From Gammaproteobacteria bacterium (GTDB lineage Bacteria; Pseudomonadota; Gammaproteobacteria; Competibacterales; Competibacteraceae): a stretch of 64,000 nucleotides of DNA. Below the pieces are notes generated by a model that saw only the letters and a program-made list of their open reading frames with translations, had not been told where the DNA came from and did no database searches. Shown piece by piece: positions 19,169 to 27,739 of the stretch. How positions within the stretch are numbered: the stretch's first letter is position 1; every line of letters starts with the position of its first letter. The position numbers and the translations under genes were made by a program. Location: contig JACKNF010000004.1 in the NCBI GenBank assembly GCA_024234995.1, positions 62,001-126,000 on the forward strand, given 5' to 3'.

Positions 19169-20107
19169 ATGAGCCTGAAATCGATGCGGTTGCCTGATAC
19201 GGTCAAGGTGGTCGAAGTAGGTCCCCGTGATGGCTTGCAAAACGAGCCAAAGGTGATCACGGCCGCCACCAAAGTGGAACTGATCGCCCGGCTGGGGAAA
19301 GCCGGATTGAAGGTGATTGAGGCCACCGCCTTCGTTTCGCCGCAGCGGGTGCCGCAGATGGCCGACAACGCCGCAGTCATGGGCGCTATTGAGCGCTTGC
19401 CCGGCGTTGCCTACCCCGTGCTGACGCCCAACCTGAAAGGTCTTGAGTCGGCACTGGCGGCGGGCGCGCAGGAAGTGGCTGTGTTCGGCGCGGCTTCCGA
19501 GTCGTTCTCGCAAAAAAACATTCATTGCTCCATCGCTGACTCGCTAAAGCGTTTTGAACCGGTCATAGCCGCAGCGCGGCAAGCCGGCGTCCGGGTGCGC
19601 GGTTACGTGTCCTGTGTGCTTGGTTGCCCCTATGAAGGGAATATCCAGCCAGCGGCGGTTGCCCAGATAGCCGGTATCCTATTCGAGATGGGGTGCTATG
19701 AGATCAGTTTAGGCGACACGACCGGCGCCGGAACGCCAGAAGCGGCCAAGCGCCTGATCGAGGCCGTAAGCGCCCGCGTGCCCCTCGGCTGCATCGCTGG
19801 CCACTATCACGATACCTATGGCATGGCCATCGCCAATATCTATGCCTCGCTGCAATGCGGCGTTGCGGTGTTCGACGCCTCAGTGGCCGGGCTGGGTGGA
19901 TGCCCCTACGCACCAGGCGCTGCTGGCAACGCCGCTACTGAAGATGTCGTGTATTTGCTAAACGGGCTGGGCATTGCAACCGGCATCGATCTGGGCGCCC
20001 TCATCGATTGCTCGATCTGGATAAGCGCAGCACTGGGGCGTTCACCGGGGTCGAAAGGCGCACGGGCGAGAACCGGCCTGCCCTCCCCAGCAATCGAACC
20101 TTCCTGA
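19169..20107 (+). CDS. liuE: hydroxymethylglutaryl-CoA lyase
   Basis: About 312 residues from the ATG at 19169; a TTG at 19160 that overlaps the liuD stop and an ATG at 19184 are also in frame. It cleaves HMG-CoA to acetyl-CoA and acetoacetate, the last step of leucine degradation. Motifs are VEVGPRDGLQNE (metal and catalytic Arg/Asp), CVLGCPYEGN, GDTTGAGTP, HYHDTYGMA, and the lyase signature VAGLGGCPYAPGAAGN with its loop cysteine. The extreme C-terminus (from about residue 290) is basic and proline-rich and diverges from the usual ending, perhaps a lineage feature. Confidence 0.93.
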   Translation: MSLKSMRLPDTVKVVEVGPRDGLQNEPKVITAATKVELIARLGKAGLKVIEATAFVSPQRVPQMADNAAVMGAIERLPGVAYPVLTPNLKGLESALAAGAQEVAVFGAASESFSQKNIHCSIADSLKRFEPVIAAARQAGVRVRGYVSCVLGCPYEGNIQPAAVAQIAGILFEMGCYEISLGDTTGAGTPEAAKRLIEAVSARVPLGCIAGHYHDTYGMAIANIYASLQCGVAVFDASVAGLGGCPYAPGAAGNAATEDVVYLLNGLGIATGIDLGALIDCSIWISAALGRSPGSKGARARTGLPSPAIEPS

Positions 20108-20124
20108 CCTGTGGAGAGAGACCG

Positions 20125-22116
20125 ATGAATGATCGCTCGCGTGATGCTGCGCCCGCTTTTGACCGGCCCCTCTGGATGCCTGGCCCGGCGCGTAGCGCCG
20201 CGACCCGCATGGCTGCCTTTACCGCGTATGCCCGGCAGATTTCCAGGATGGCGCTGGAATCGTATGCAGATTTGCACGCCTGGTCGATCGGCGCGCCCGA
20301 GCAGTTCTGGCCGGCAGTCTGGGAGTTCTGCGGTGTGCTCGGCGAGCGCGGTGAGCAGGTTTTGGCCGATCCCCAGCGAATGCCCGGTGCCCGGTGGTTT
20401 CCAGACGCCCGGCTCAATTTTGCCGAGAACCTGTTACGGGACTGTAGTAACCCTGAAGCACTGGTGTTCTGGGGCGAAAACCGGGTCAAGCGCACGCTGC
20501 CGCGGGCCGGATTGCGCCAGCAGACCGCGCAATTCGCTGCCGCTCTGAAGGCAGCGGGCATTGGCCCTGGCGATCGCGTTGCCGCCTACCTGCCCAACCT
20601 GCCTGAAACGATCATTGCATTGCTCGCTGCCGCCAGCATGGGCGCAGTCTTCACCAGCGCCTCGCCGGATTTCGGTATCCAAGGCGTCCTTGACCGTTTC
20701 GGCCAGACTGAACCCAAGGTGCTAATCACCTGCGATGGCTATTGGTACAACGGTAAGGCCGTCGAGCTCCAGTCCAAGCTGGCCGGACTGATGCCCCAAT
20801 TGCCCAGCGTCCAACACTTGATCTTGGTATCCTACCTCGGCAGCGATACGGACGCGCTGGCGGCGGGTCTGCCCAAAGGTGTCTCATGGACTCGTTTCAT
20901 CGCGCCCTATGCAACGGTGACTGACATTGACTTCGCCCCGCTGCCCTTCGATCACCCGCTCTTCATCATGTATTCATCGGGGACGACCGGTATTCCCAAG
21001 TGCATTGTCCACGGCGCTGGAGGAACCCTGTTGCAGCATCTCAAGGAACACCAGCTGCATAGCGACCTGCGGGAGGGGGACCGCTTTTTCTACTTCACCA
21101 CCTGTGGCTGGATGATGTGGAATTGGCTGGTATCCGGCCTAGCCTCCGGCGCGACACTGCTGCTATACGACGGCAGCCCCTTCGTCGCACGCGGCCGGAT
21201 TCTCTGGGACTATGCCCAAACCGAGCGCATGACCCACTTCGGCACCTCAGCCAAGTATCTCGACGCTCTGGCCAAAACCGGCCTCAAGCCCCGGCAGGAT
21301 TACGATCTGCGTCCTCTTCGCGCCATCCTGTCAACCGGCAGCCCGCTGGTTCCCGAGCGCTTCGATTCGGTGTACGCGGAGATTAAGAAAGATTTGCAGT
21401 TAGCCTCCATCTCTGGCGGCACCGACATCATCTCCTGTTTCGTGCTGGGCAATCCCATGCTGCCGGTCTGGCGCGGTGAGATTCAATGCAAGGGGCTGGG
21501 GCTTGCGGTTGAGGTGTGGGACGATCAGGGCCAATCCGTCCGGGAACAGAAAGGTGAGCTGGTTTGCACCCGCCCGTTTCCTTGCATGCCCATCGGCTTC
21601 TGGAACGACCCTCATGGAAAAAAATACCAGGCAGCTTATTTCGAGCAGTTCCCTGGCGTTTGGCGCCACGGCGATTTCTGCGAAATCACCCGGCACGACG
21701 GGCTGATCATCCATGGCCGCTCGGATGCCACGCTCAATCCGGGCGGTGTGCGCATCGGCACTGCCGAGATTTACCGTCAGGTGGAAAAACTATCCGAGGT
21801 CGTCGAATCCCTGGTCATCGGGCAAAATTGGGAGGCGGATGTCCGGCTGGTGCTGTTCGTAAAACTTCAAGAAGGCGTCGATCTTGATCACGCGCTGGCC
21901 GCCCGGATCAAGCAGACGATTCGCGAGGGCGCCACGCCGCGCCACGTCCCCGCCAAGGTGCTGCAAGTGACCGACATCCCCCGCACCCGCAGCGGCAAGA
22001 TCGTCGAATTGGCCGTTCGTAATATCGTGCATGGCCAGCCGGTCAAGAATATCGAGGCGCTGGCCAATCCGGAAGCGCTCGCATCGTTCGCTAACCGGAG
22101 CGAGCTACAAGACTAA
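20125..22116 (+). CDS. aacS: acetoacetyl-CoA synthetase (acetoacetate-CoA ligase)
   Basis: 663 residues from the ATG at 20125 with GGAGAGAG upstream; the open frame extends back into liuE but without a ribosome site. It is an ANL enzyme of the AacS clade: LWMPGPARSAATRM start, MYSSGTTGIPKCIVHGAGG ATP loop, TTCGWMMWNWLVSGL (AacS-specific), SISGGTDIISCFVLGNP, HGRSDATLNPGGVRIGTAEIYR, and the terminal catalytic lysine in IPRTRSGKIVE. It re-activates the acetoacetate released by LiuE, so that leucine carbon enters the thiolase or PHB route. The gene is co-directional with liuE, with a short gap. Confidence 0.94.
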   Translation: MNDRSRDAAPAFDRPLWMPGPARSAATRMAAFTAYARQISRMALESYADLHAWSIGAPEQFWPAVWEFCGVLGERGEQVLADPQRMPGARWFPDARLNFAENLLRDCSNPEALVFWGENRVKRTLPRAGLRQQTAQFAAALKAAGIGPGDRVAAYLPNLPETIIALLAAASMGAVFTSASPDFGIQGVLDRFGQTEPKVLITCDGYWYNGKAVELQSKLAGLMPQLPSVQHLILVSYLGSDTDALAAGLPKGVSWTRFIAPYATVTDIDFAPLPFDHPLFIMYSSGTTGIPKCIVHGAGGTLLQHLKEHQLHSDLREGDRFFYFTTCGWMMWNWLVSGLASGATLLLYDGSPFVARGRILWDYAQTERMTHFGTSAKYLDALAKTGLKPRQDYDLRPLRAILSTGSPLVPERFDSVYAEIKKDLQLASISGGTDIISCFVLGNPMLPVWRGEIQCKGLGLAVEVWDDQGQSVREQKGELVCTRPFPCMPIGFWNDPHGKKYQAAYFEQFPGVWRHGDFCEITRHDGLIIHGRSDATLNPGGVRIGTAEIYRQVEKLSEVVESLVIGQNWEADVRLVLFVKLQEGVDLDHALAARIKQTIREGATPRHVPAKVLQVTDIPRTRSGKIVELAVRNIVHGQPVKNIEALANPEALASFANRSELQD

Positions 22117-22181
22117 AACCCGGATTATTTGAAAGCGGTTAAATTAAGAGACTGGACCCGGACAATGCCTAAGGAGCCAAA

Positions 22182-23009
22182 ATGCACAGCATGCGTGCTA
22201 GCAATTCAGTGCCTGCTGCAATGAAAACAGTCGATATCAACGGTATCCGCCTTGAGTACCTACGGCTGTCCTCCAGCCGCCAGCGCGAGAAAGCGCCAGC
22301 CATCATCTTCCTGCATGAAGGACTGGGTTCGGTTTCGATGTGGCGCAGCTTCCCGCAACAGGTAGCCGATGCCTCGGGTTGCGAGGCTATCGTCTTTTCG
22401 CGCGAAGGCTATGGCAAATCCGATCCAGAGCCAGCGCCGCGCACACCGCGCTACCTGCACCGGCAGGGCATTGAGGTACTGCCCGCCCTGATCAGCGCGC
22501 TGGAGCTTGACCGGCCATTGCTGCTTGGCCATTCGGATGGAGGTTCGATTGCTTTACTGTGTGCGGGCGAGACGCAAACGCCACTGTCAGGGTTAATCGT
22601 GATCGCACCCCATGTCATGGTCGAAGATGCCACCCTTGCCGGCATCCGTAAAGCAGCCAAGCTGGCACATACGGTCGATCTGCGGCAGCGATTGACTCGT
22701 TACCATTCCGAAAAAAATGCAGCAACCGTATTCGCTGCCTGGCAGAACATCTGGCTTGATCCGGCCTTTCGTGACTGGAACATCGAGGCCTGCCTGCCGA
22801 TGATCCGTTGTCCGGTCCTGGCAATCCAGGGTGAGAATGATGAATACGCGACCATGGAGCAAATCGATCGTATCGCTGCCCAAGCGCCGGACGTGAGTCT
22901 CGTCAAGCTTGCCGATTGCCGACACTCGCCGCACAGGGAGCAACCGCAAGCGGTGACCGGCGCGATCACCGCTTTTATCGGCAGAGTGCTTGATGATCCG
23001 TTGCGCTGA
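22182..23009 (+). CDS. alpha/beta hydrolase
   Basis: 275 residues with an alpha/beta-hydrolase core. The oxyanion strand is LHEGLGSVSMWRSFP (HEG rather than HG), the nucleophile elbow is GHSDGGS (serine near residue 115), an aspartate lies in the GENDEYATM region, and the late histidine is in DCRHSPHREQP. AAGGAG is the ribosome site. It follows aacS by 65 bases on the same strand and is probably part of the same unit; a thioesterase or ester hydrolase on an acyl intermediate would fit, but the substrate is unknown. Confidence 0.82.
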   Translation: MHSMRASNSVPAAMKTVDINGIRLEYLRLSSSRQREKAPAIIFLHEGLGSVSMWRSFPQQVADASGCEAIVFSREGYGKSDPEPAPRTPRYLHRQGIEVLPALISALELDRPLLLGHSDGGSIALLCAGETQTPLSGLIVIAPHVMVEDATLAGIRKAAKLAHTVDLRQRLTRYHSEKNAATVFAAWQNIWLDPAFRDWNIEACLPMIRCPVLAIQGENDEYATMEQIDRIAAQAPDVSLVKLADCRHSPHREQPQAVTGAITAFIGRVLDDPLR

Positions 23010-23110
23010 CCTGCCCGCGCGCTGTCAGGGCGTAGATTGGGATTCTTTCGTCACCCCAATACGTTAGCTGCTTTTTATCGTCCGGGGTGATGTTCCAAGC
23101 GGCAGGATCG

Positions 23111-23560
23111 TTAGGGAGAGGGCAAAATAGCGACCGGCTCCTGAGCCGTTGGCGGGATTGAATACGTGCAGGTCACATGCGCCACAGGTTCGGGTTCACC
23201 TTCCGAATACAGCAACACTTCGCCCACCGCCAACCGCTTGCCCAATTTGAGAATTTGACCCCGGCCAATCAAATCAACCGGCTTGGGGCGGCGCAAAAAA
23301 TTGCACGTCAGATTCGTCGTGACGGCCAGTTCCACCCGGCCGATCAGACTGAGGACCACGGCATACATCACAATGTCCGCCAGCGCCATCTGCACCGGGC
23401 CTGACACCGTGCCGCCAGGCCGGATAAAATCCTCGCGAAAGGGTATGCGGATACTTGCCCTGCCCGCTTCCAAGCTTTCCACTTGAATACCTAGCATTCC
23501 CACAAAGGGAACATGTTCATGGGCGAGTTGTTCAAATTCTGCCTGGGAGATGCGTGCCAT
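23111..23560 (-). CDS. hotdog-fold thioesterase (PaaI-like)
   Basis: A 149-residue single hotdog domain. The region GGTVSGPVQMALADIVMYAVV corresponds to the central helix of PaaI/4HBT thioesterases, with D in ALAD where the family commonly has a catalytic acidic residue. It is the last gene of the BadI-containing operon, 45 bases after badI. It probably hydrolyses dead-end acyl-CoAs to recover CoA. Confidence 0.85.
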   Translation of the reverse strand: MARISQAEFEQLAHEHVPFVGMLGIQVESLEAGRASIRIPFREDFIRPGGTVSGPVQMALADIVMYAVVLSLIGRVELAVTTNLTCNFLRRPKPVDLIGRGQILKLGKRLAVGEVLLYSEGEPEPVAHVTCTYSIPPTAQEPVAILPSP

Positions 23561-23605
23561 AGCGGTTCACTCCGGTTACCGGTACCCTTCGTAATAAGGT
23601 CTCAA

Positions 23606-24385
23606 TCAATCGCGGAATTTCGGCTTCCGCTTTTCCTGAAACGCCCGCACCCCTTCCTGCGATTCCTCGGTGCCATAGAACAGACTGACCGCTTTCAGCC
23701 CCAATGACGAAATCCCGGCGATATGGGCAGTATCGGCATTGAAAGAGCGTTTGGCCAACTCCAGTGCAGCCGGGCTTTTCTCCAAGATTTCCGCGCACCA
23801 GCGATCCACCTCAGCATCCAGCTCATCATCGGGAACCGCTTTATTAGCCAGCCCCATCTGTACCGCCTCCGCCGCCGTGTATTGCCGGCAGAGATACCAC
23901 ACCTCACGCGCCTTTTTTTCGCCGATCACCCGCGCCATATAGGCGGTGCCAAATCCGGGGTCCACAGAGCCGACCTTGGGACCCACTTGGCCGAATTTGG
24001 CCGATTCAGCAGCAAGGGTCAAATCGCACAGCAACGCTAATACATGGCCGCCGCCGATAGCATAGCCGCGCACCTTAGCGATCACCGGCTTGGGCGCATC
24101 GCGGATCGCGCTTTGCAATTCCTCCAGTGGCAGGCCGATCACCCCGCGCCCATCGTAGTGGCCGGCGTGGGCCGACTGGTCGCCACCGGTGCAGAACGCC
24201 CGGTTGCCCGCACCGGTCAGGACAATGACCCCGACCGACCGATCCCAACTGGCCTTCTGAAAGGCATGAATCATCTCTTCACAGGTCTGGGCGCGGAAGG
24301 CATTGTATTTGTCAGGACGATTGATCGTGATGGTGGCAACACCGTTCTTGATCTCATACAGAATATCTTCGTAGTCAGCGGTCAT
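23606..24385 (-). CDS. badI: 2-ketocyclohexanecarboxyl-CoA hydrolase (BadI-like, ring cleaving)
   Basis: A 259-residue crotonase-fold protein. It resembles Rhodopseudomonas BadI more than ordinary hydratases: YEIKNGVATITINRPDKYNAFR, AFCTGGDQSAHAGHYDGRG, QVGPKVGSVDPGFGTAYMARV, KKAREVWYLC, LAKRSFNADTAHIAGI and EGVRAFQEKRKPKFRD all follow that family, from memory of its sequence. BadI hydrolytically opens the ring of 2-ketocyclohexanecarboxyl-CoA to pimeloyl-CoA. MenB shares the GDQ and VGSFD-like elements, but no other menaquinone gene is present and the C-terminus is BadI-like. The neighbours (CoA-transferase, acyl-CoA dehydrogenase, SDR) fit an alicyclic acid route. Confidence 0.78.
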   Translation of the reverse strand: MTADYEDILYEIKNGVATITINRPDKYNAFRAQTCEEMIHAFQKASWDRSVGVIVLTGAGNRAFCTGGDQSAHAGHYDGRGVIGLPLEELQSAIRDAPKPVIAKVRGYAIGGGHVLALLCDLTLAAESAKFGQVGPKVGSVDPGFGTAYMARVIGEKKAREVWYLCRQYTAAEAVQMGLANKAVPDDELDAEVDRWCAEILEKSPAALELAKRSFNADTAHIAGISSLGLKAVSLFYGTEESQEGVRAFQEKRKPKFRD

Positions 24386-24495
24386 GATAACCCCTTGGTT
24401 GGGTGAAAATTTCAGGAATCATTTTCGTTGTTTTACCTGGTTATCCAGGCTGCGTGATCATTGTGGCCAGCAACGTGGATTACAGGGAGCAAAAT

Positions 24496-25644
24496 TCATG
24501 ATTGAGAAATCGCCCCCTCGGACCCGAACCGGGTAATTTCGGCGTCGGAAAAACCCCATTCCGTCAACCAGTCATTCGCCGTGCCGACTTGCGATCCTGG
24601 CGCGCTCTGAATCGTAGCGGGGGTGCGGCTGAATCGCGGCGCGGGCGCCGGTTGCACGAGACCGGCGTACTCGACGAAAGTTTGCCGGGCCTGGTTGTGC
24701 GGGTGAGCGGGTGCTTCGTCCAAGTTGAGCACCGGTGTCACGCAGGCATCGCTGCCCGCGAACAGCGCGCACCATTCATCGCGGGTTTTGGTTCGCAGCG
24801 CTGCGCGCAGCCGCTCTTTCATGGCCGGCCAGGATTTTGGATGCCATTGCTGCCGGGGATCGGGGTCGGTAACGCCGCAGCCTTCGAGCAAGATCCGGTA
24901 AAAATGAGGCTCGATGGGACCCACCGCCAGCCACTTGCCGTCGGCACACTGGTAGGTGTCGTAGAAATGGGCGCCGCCGTCAAGAAAGTTGCTCTCTCGC
25001 TGACCGGTCCAGTACCCCATTGCCTTCAAGCTGTAAATAGCGGCCATCAGCAGGGCGGAACCATCGGTCATGGCCGCATCCACCACTTGCCCTTGCCCAG
25101 AACCGCGGGCTTCGATCAAAGCGGCCAGAAGACCAACGGCCAGCAGCATGGCCCCGCCGCCATAGTCGGCGATCAGATTCAGCGGCGGCGTTGGTCCGCC
25201 GTCTGCCCGGCCAATGGCATGTAATGCGCCAGACAACGCTAAATAATTAATATCATGACCAGCGGTTTGCGCCAGCGGCCCGGTTTGACCCCAGCCCGTC
25301 ATCCGGCCATAGACCAGCCGCGGATTCCGCGCCAGGCAGACCGCCGGTCCCAGGCCCAGCCGCTCCATGACACCAGGCCGGAACCCCTCGATCAGCACGT
25401 CAGCGCACTCGATCAGGCGCAACGCAGCCGCTATGCCCGCAGGAGTTTTCAAATCGAGCCGGATCATTCGCCGCCCCCGGTCGGGAATATTTTTTTCCGG
25501 CGCAAACAAATTAGCTTCCGGAGCGTTGGCCTCACGTTTAATTTGCACGACCTCTGCTCCTAGGTCGGAGAGCAGCATGCCAGAAAAGGGCACCGGCCCG
25601 AGTCCGGCAAATTCGACCACCTTAATTCCTCTTAAAGGTCCCAT
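24496..25644 (-). CDS. class III (CaiB/BaiF family) CoA-transferase
   Basis: 382 residues from the ATG at 25644 with GGAG nearby; the open frame continues upstream but without homology. The start GPLRGIKVVEFAGLGPVPFSGMLLSDLGAEVVQI is the hallmark of the family and of alpha-methylacyl-CoA racemases. The catalytic aspartate region GHDINYLALSGAL is present, as are DYGGGAMLLAVGLLAAL and the C-terminal NDWLTEWGFSD. Racemase activity (AMACR type) cannot be excluded because the GHDINY motif is shared. In this operon it could load CoA onto an alicyclic acid in place of the AliA-type ligase. Confidence 0.88.
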   Translation of the reverse strand: MGPLRGIKVVEFAGLGPVPFSGMLLSDLGAEVVQIKREANAPEANLFAPEKNIPDRGRRMIRLDLKTPAGIAAALRLIECADVLIEGFRPGVMERLGLGPAVCLARNPRLVYGRMTGWGQTGPLAQTAGHDINYLALSGALHAIGRADGGPTPPLNLIADYGGGAMLLAVGLLAALIEARGSGQGQVVDAAMTDGSALLMAAIYSLKAMGYWTGQRESNFLDGGAHFYDTYQCADGKWLAVGPIEPHFYRILLEGCGVTDPDPRQQWHPKSWPAMKERLRAALRTKTRDEWCALFAGSDACVTPVLNLDEAPAHPHNQARQTFVEYAGLVQPAPAPRFSRTPATIQSAPGSQVGTANDWLTEWGFSDAEITRFGSEGAISQS

Positions 25645-25661
25645 TGTGTATCTCCAGACGA

Positions 25662-26798
25662 TCAGCCGGCGACCACCGCCCGGCCAATCACCAAGCGTTG
25701 AATATCGGACGCACCTTCGTAGATTTGGGTTACCCGGACATCTCGATAGATGCGCTCTACGGGAAAATCGGTACTGTAGCCATAACCACCGTGGATTTGG
25801 ATGGCGTCTGAGCAAATCCGCTCGGCCATTTCGGAGGCAAACAACTTCGCCATGGAAGCCTCCTTCAGACAAGGCCGGTTGGCGTCCCGCAAGCTGGCAG
25901 CATGCCAGACCATTTGCCGGGCGGCCTCGATTTGAGTTGCCATGTCAGCAAGGCGGAACAACACCGCCTGATGCTGGATAAGGGGGGCACCGAATGTCTC
26001 TCTGTCCTTGGCATAACGAACCGCTGCTTCGAAAGCGGCCCGGGCCATGCCTACAGATTGGGCGCCGATACCGATCCGGCCCGCTTCCAGGTTAGACAAG
26101 GCGATCTTGTAGCCTTCCCCTGCTTGACCCAGCATATTTTCATATGGAATCCGGCAATTATCGAAGATAATTTGCGCTGTATCGGAGGCATGCTGCCCCA
26201 TTTTTTCCTCCAGCCGGGCTACGATGTAACCGGGCGTGCCAGTCGGGACCAGGAAGCAGGAGATGCCTTTCTTGCCAGCGGACGGATCAGTCACAGCAAA
26301 GACGATAGCAAGCTGGCCTTCCTTACCGGTGGTAATGAATTGCTTGATGCCATTCAGCACCCAATCGCCGCCATCCCGCCGCGCCGTGGCGCGCAAGGCA
26401 GCGGCGTCGGACCCGGTATGGGGCTCGGTGAGGCAGAAACACCCCAGCCATTCCCCGCGCGCCAATCGGGTGAGGTAGCGTTCCTTCTGGCAATCGGTTC
26501 CGTAGTTCAACATAATCCTGCAGGCAAGCGAATTTTGCACACAGACGATGGTGGAAGTAGCCCCGTGGCCCGCGGCGATTTCTTCAATGGCCAGCACCAT
26601 CGACAGATAATCCAGGCCCGCGCCGCCCCATCGCTCTGGGACCACCATACCCATGACCCCCAATTCAGCCAGTTCAGCCAAGACGTTCCGGGGGAACGTA
26701 CGGGTGCGTTCCCATTCAGCCGCATTGGGCGCCAGCCGCTCCTGGGCAAACTGGCGCAAGGTGTCGCGGATCATTTCCTGTTCTTGCGTAAGGATCAT
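25662..26798 (-). CDS. acyl-CoA dehydrogenase
   Basis: 378 residues with both family signatures (CFCLTEPHTGSDAAAL; QIHGGYGYSTDFPVERIYRDVR) and the C-terminal catalytic base E361 in QIYEGASDIQRL, as in short-chain and cyclohexanecarboxyl-CoA dehydrogenases. FAD and CoA contacts look intact. In the context of the BadI homologue it is a candidate for introducing the first double bond into an alicyclic acyl-CoA (AliB role); a short branched-chain role is the alternative. It is 17 bases upstream of the CoA-transferase gene. Confidence 0.9.
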   Translation of the reverse strand: MILTQEQEMIRDTLRQFAQERLAPNAAEWERTRTFPRNVLAELAELGVMGMVVPERWGGAGLDYLSMVLAIEEIAAGHGATSTIVCVQNSLACRIMLNYGTDCQKERYLTRLARGEWLGCFCLTEPHTGSDAAALRATARRDGGDWVLNGIKQFITTGKEGQLAIVFAVTDPSAGKKGISCFLVPTGTPGYIVARLEEKMGQHASDTAQIIFDNCRIPYENMLGQAGEGYKIALSNLEAGRIGIGAQSVGMARAAFEAAVRYAKDRETFGAPLIQHQAVLFRLADMATQIEAARQMVWHAASLRDANRPCLKEASMAKLFASEMAERICSDAIQIHGGYGYSTDFPVERIYRDVRVTQIYEGASDIQRLVIGRAVVAG

Positions 26799-26825
26799 CA
26801 GTCCATCCTTCTTGGAATGCGAAAC

Positions 26826-27593
26826 CTATTTTGCGCCCATGCGGATAGCGCCATCGAGGCGGATCACCTCGCCGTTAAGATAGGTATTTTCAAAGACATG
26901 GCAAACCAAGCTAGCAAACTCGGCGGGTTTACCAAGGCGGGAAGGAAATGGGACCATTTTACCCAGCGAATCCTGCACTTCTTGAGGCATGCTCAGCAAC
27001 AGAGGGGTTTCCATGACGCCCGGCGCGATGGTCATCACCCGGATGCCGTAGCGGCTGAGCTCCCGGGCGACCGGCAGCGTCATCGCTACCATACCCCCCT
27101 TGGATGCCGCATAGGCCGCTTGCCCAATCTGGCCTTCGAAAGCAGCTACTGACGCTGTATTAACAATGACGCCACGCTCGCTAGCTTCATTAGGCGCGTT
27201 GCGTATCATCGCGGTAGCCGCTTGGCGAATCATATTGAACGCGCCGGCCAGGTTGATTTGCACTACCTTGGCGAAAACCGCCAGCCCAAGCGGCTCACCC
27301 TTGCTCAGGACTTTTTCCGCCGGGGCGATGCCGGCGCAATTGACAAGCCCATGCAGGGCACCAAATACGTCCGTGGTCATGTCGACCGCTGCCCGGCCGC
27401 TCGCCTCGCTGGCCACATCCGTGAGAATGAACCGGACGGTTTGACCTAATTCAATGGCGAGCGCCTCGCCTGCTTCCCGGTTCACATCGGCAACGACGAC
27501 CTTGCCACCGCCAGCGGCGAGCATTCGCACCGTGGCCGCCCCGAGACCAGAAGCCCCCCCTGTCACGAGAAAAACCTGATTATCGATATCCAT
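26826..27593 (-). CDS. short-chain dehydrogenase, 3-hydroxyacyl-CoA type (HSD10-like)
   Basis: 255 residues from the ATG at 27593. The NAD-binding glycine motif is TGGASGLG at residues 12-19. The catalytic serine lies in VNTASVAAFEGQIGQ and the YxxxK pair in YAASKGG. The C-terminal IAPGVMETPLL and FENTYLNGEVIRLDGAIRMG are typical of 17-beta-HSD10/3-hydroxyacyl-CoA dehydrogenases. In this operon it would oxidise the hydroxyacyl-CoA, functionally taking the BadH position although its sequence is nearer HSD10 than BadH. It is first in the operon and divergent from the AraC-type gene. Confidence 0.9.
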   Translation of the reverse strand: MDIDNQVFLVTGGASGLGAATVRMLAAGGGKVVVADVNREAGEALAIELGQTVRFILTDVASEASGRAAVDMTTDVFGALHGLVNCAGIAPAEKVLSKGEPLGLAVFAKVVQINLAGAFNMIRQAATAMIRNAPNEASERGVIVNTASVAAFEGQIGQAAYAASKGGMVAMTLPVARELSRYGIRVMTIAPGVMETPLLLSMPQEVQDSLGKMVPFPSRLGKPAEFASLVCHVFENTYLNGEVIRLDGAIRMGAK

Positions 27594-27739
27594 AGGCCAC
27601 ACCCCGCATGACGAAACTGTTTTTTCTGCTAGAGTCGAAATGAAGTCTAAAGAGCGCTTGGATAGCCCTCCATGCGAAAATCTATCAACTTTCCTGGAGT
27701 TTTTTGCAACTGGCACTGATGAGATGCCAGGAAGAAGTT
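27594..27739. promoter_or_regulatory. divergent promoter region between the badI operon and the AraC-type regulator
   Basis: 146 bases separate the SDR start from the regulator start, the only sizeable gap between the two divergent units, so both promoters and the regulator's site should lie here. I did not find a clear palindrome or direct repeat to call as operator. Confidence 0.35.

Noticed and set aside
23606..24385. MenB (naphthoate synthase) as the identity of the crotonase
   Set aside because: The C-terminus and DTAHIAGI and YDGRG segments follow BadI, and no menaquinone genes are near.
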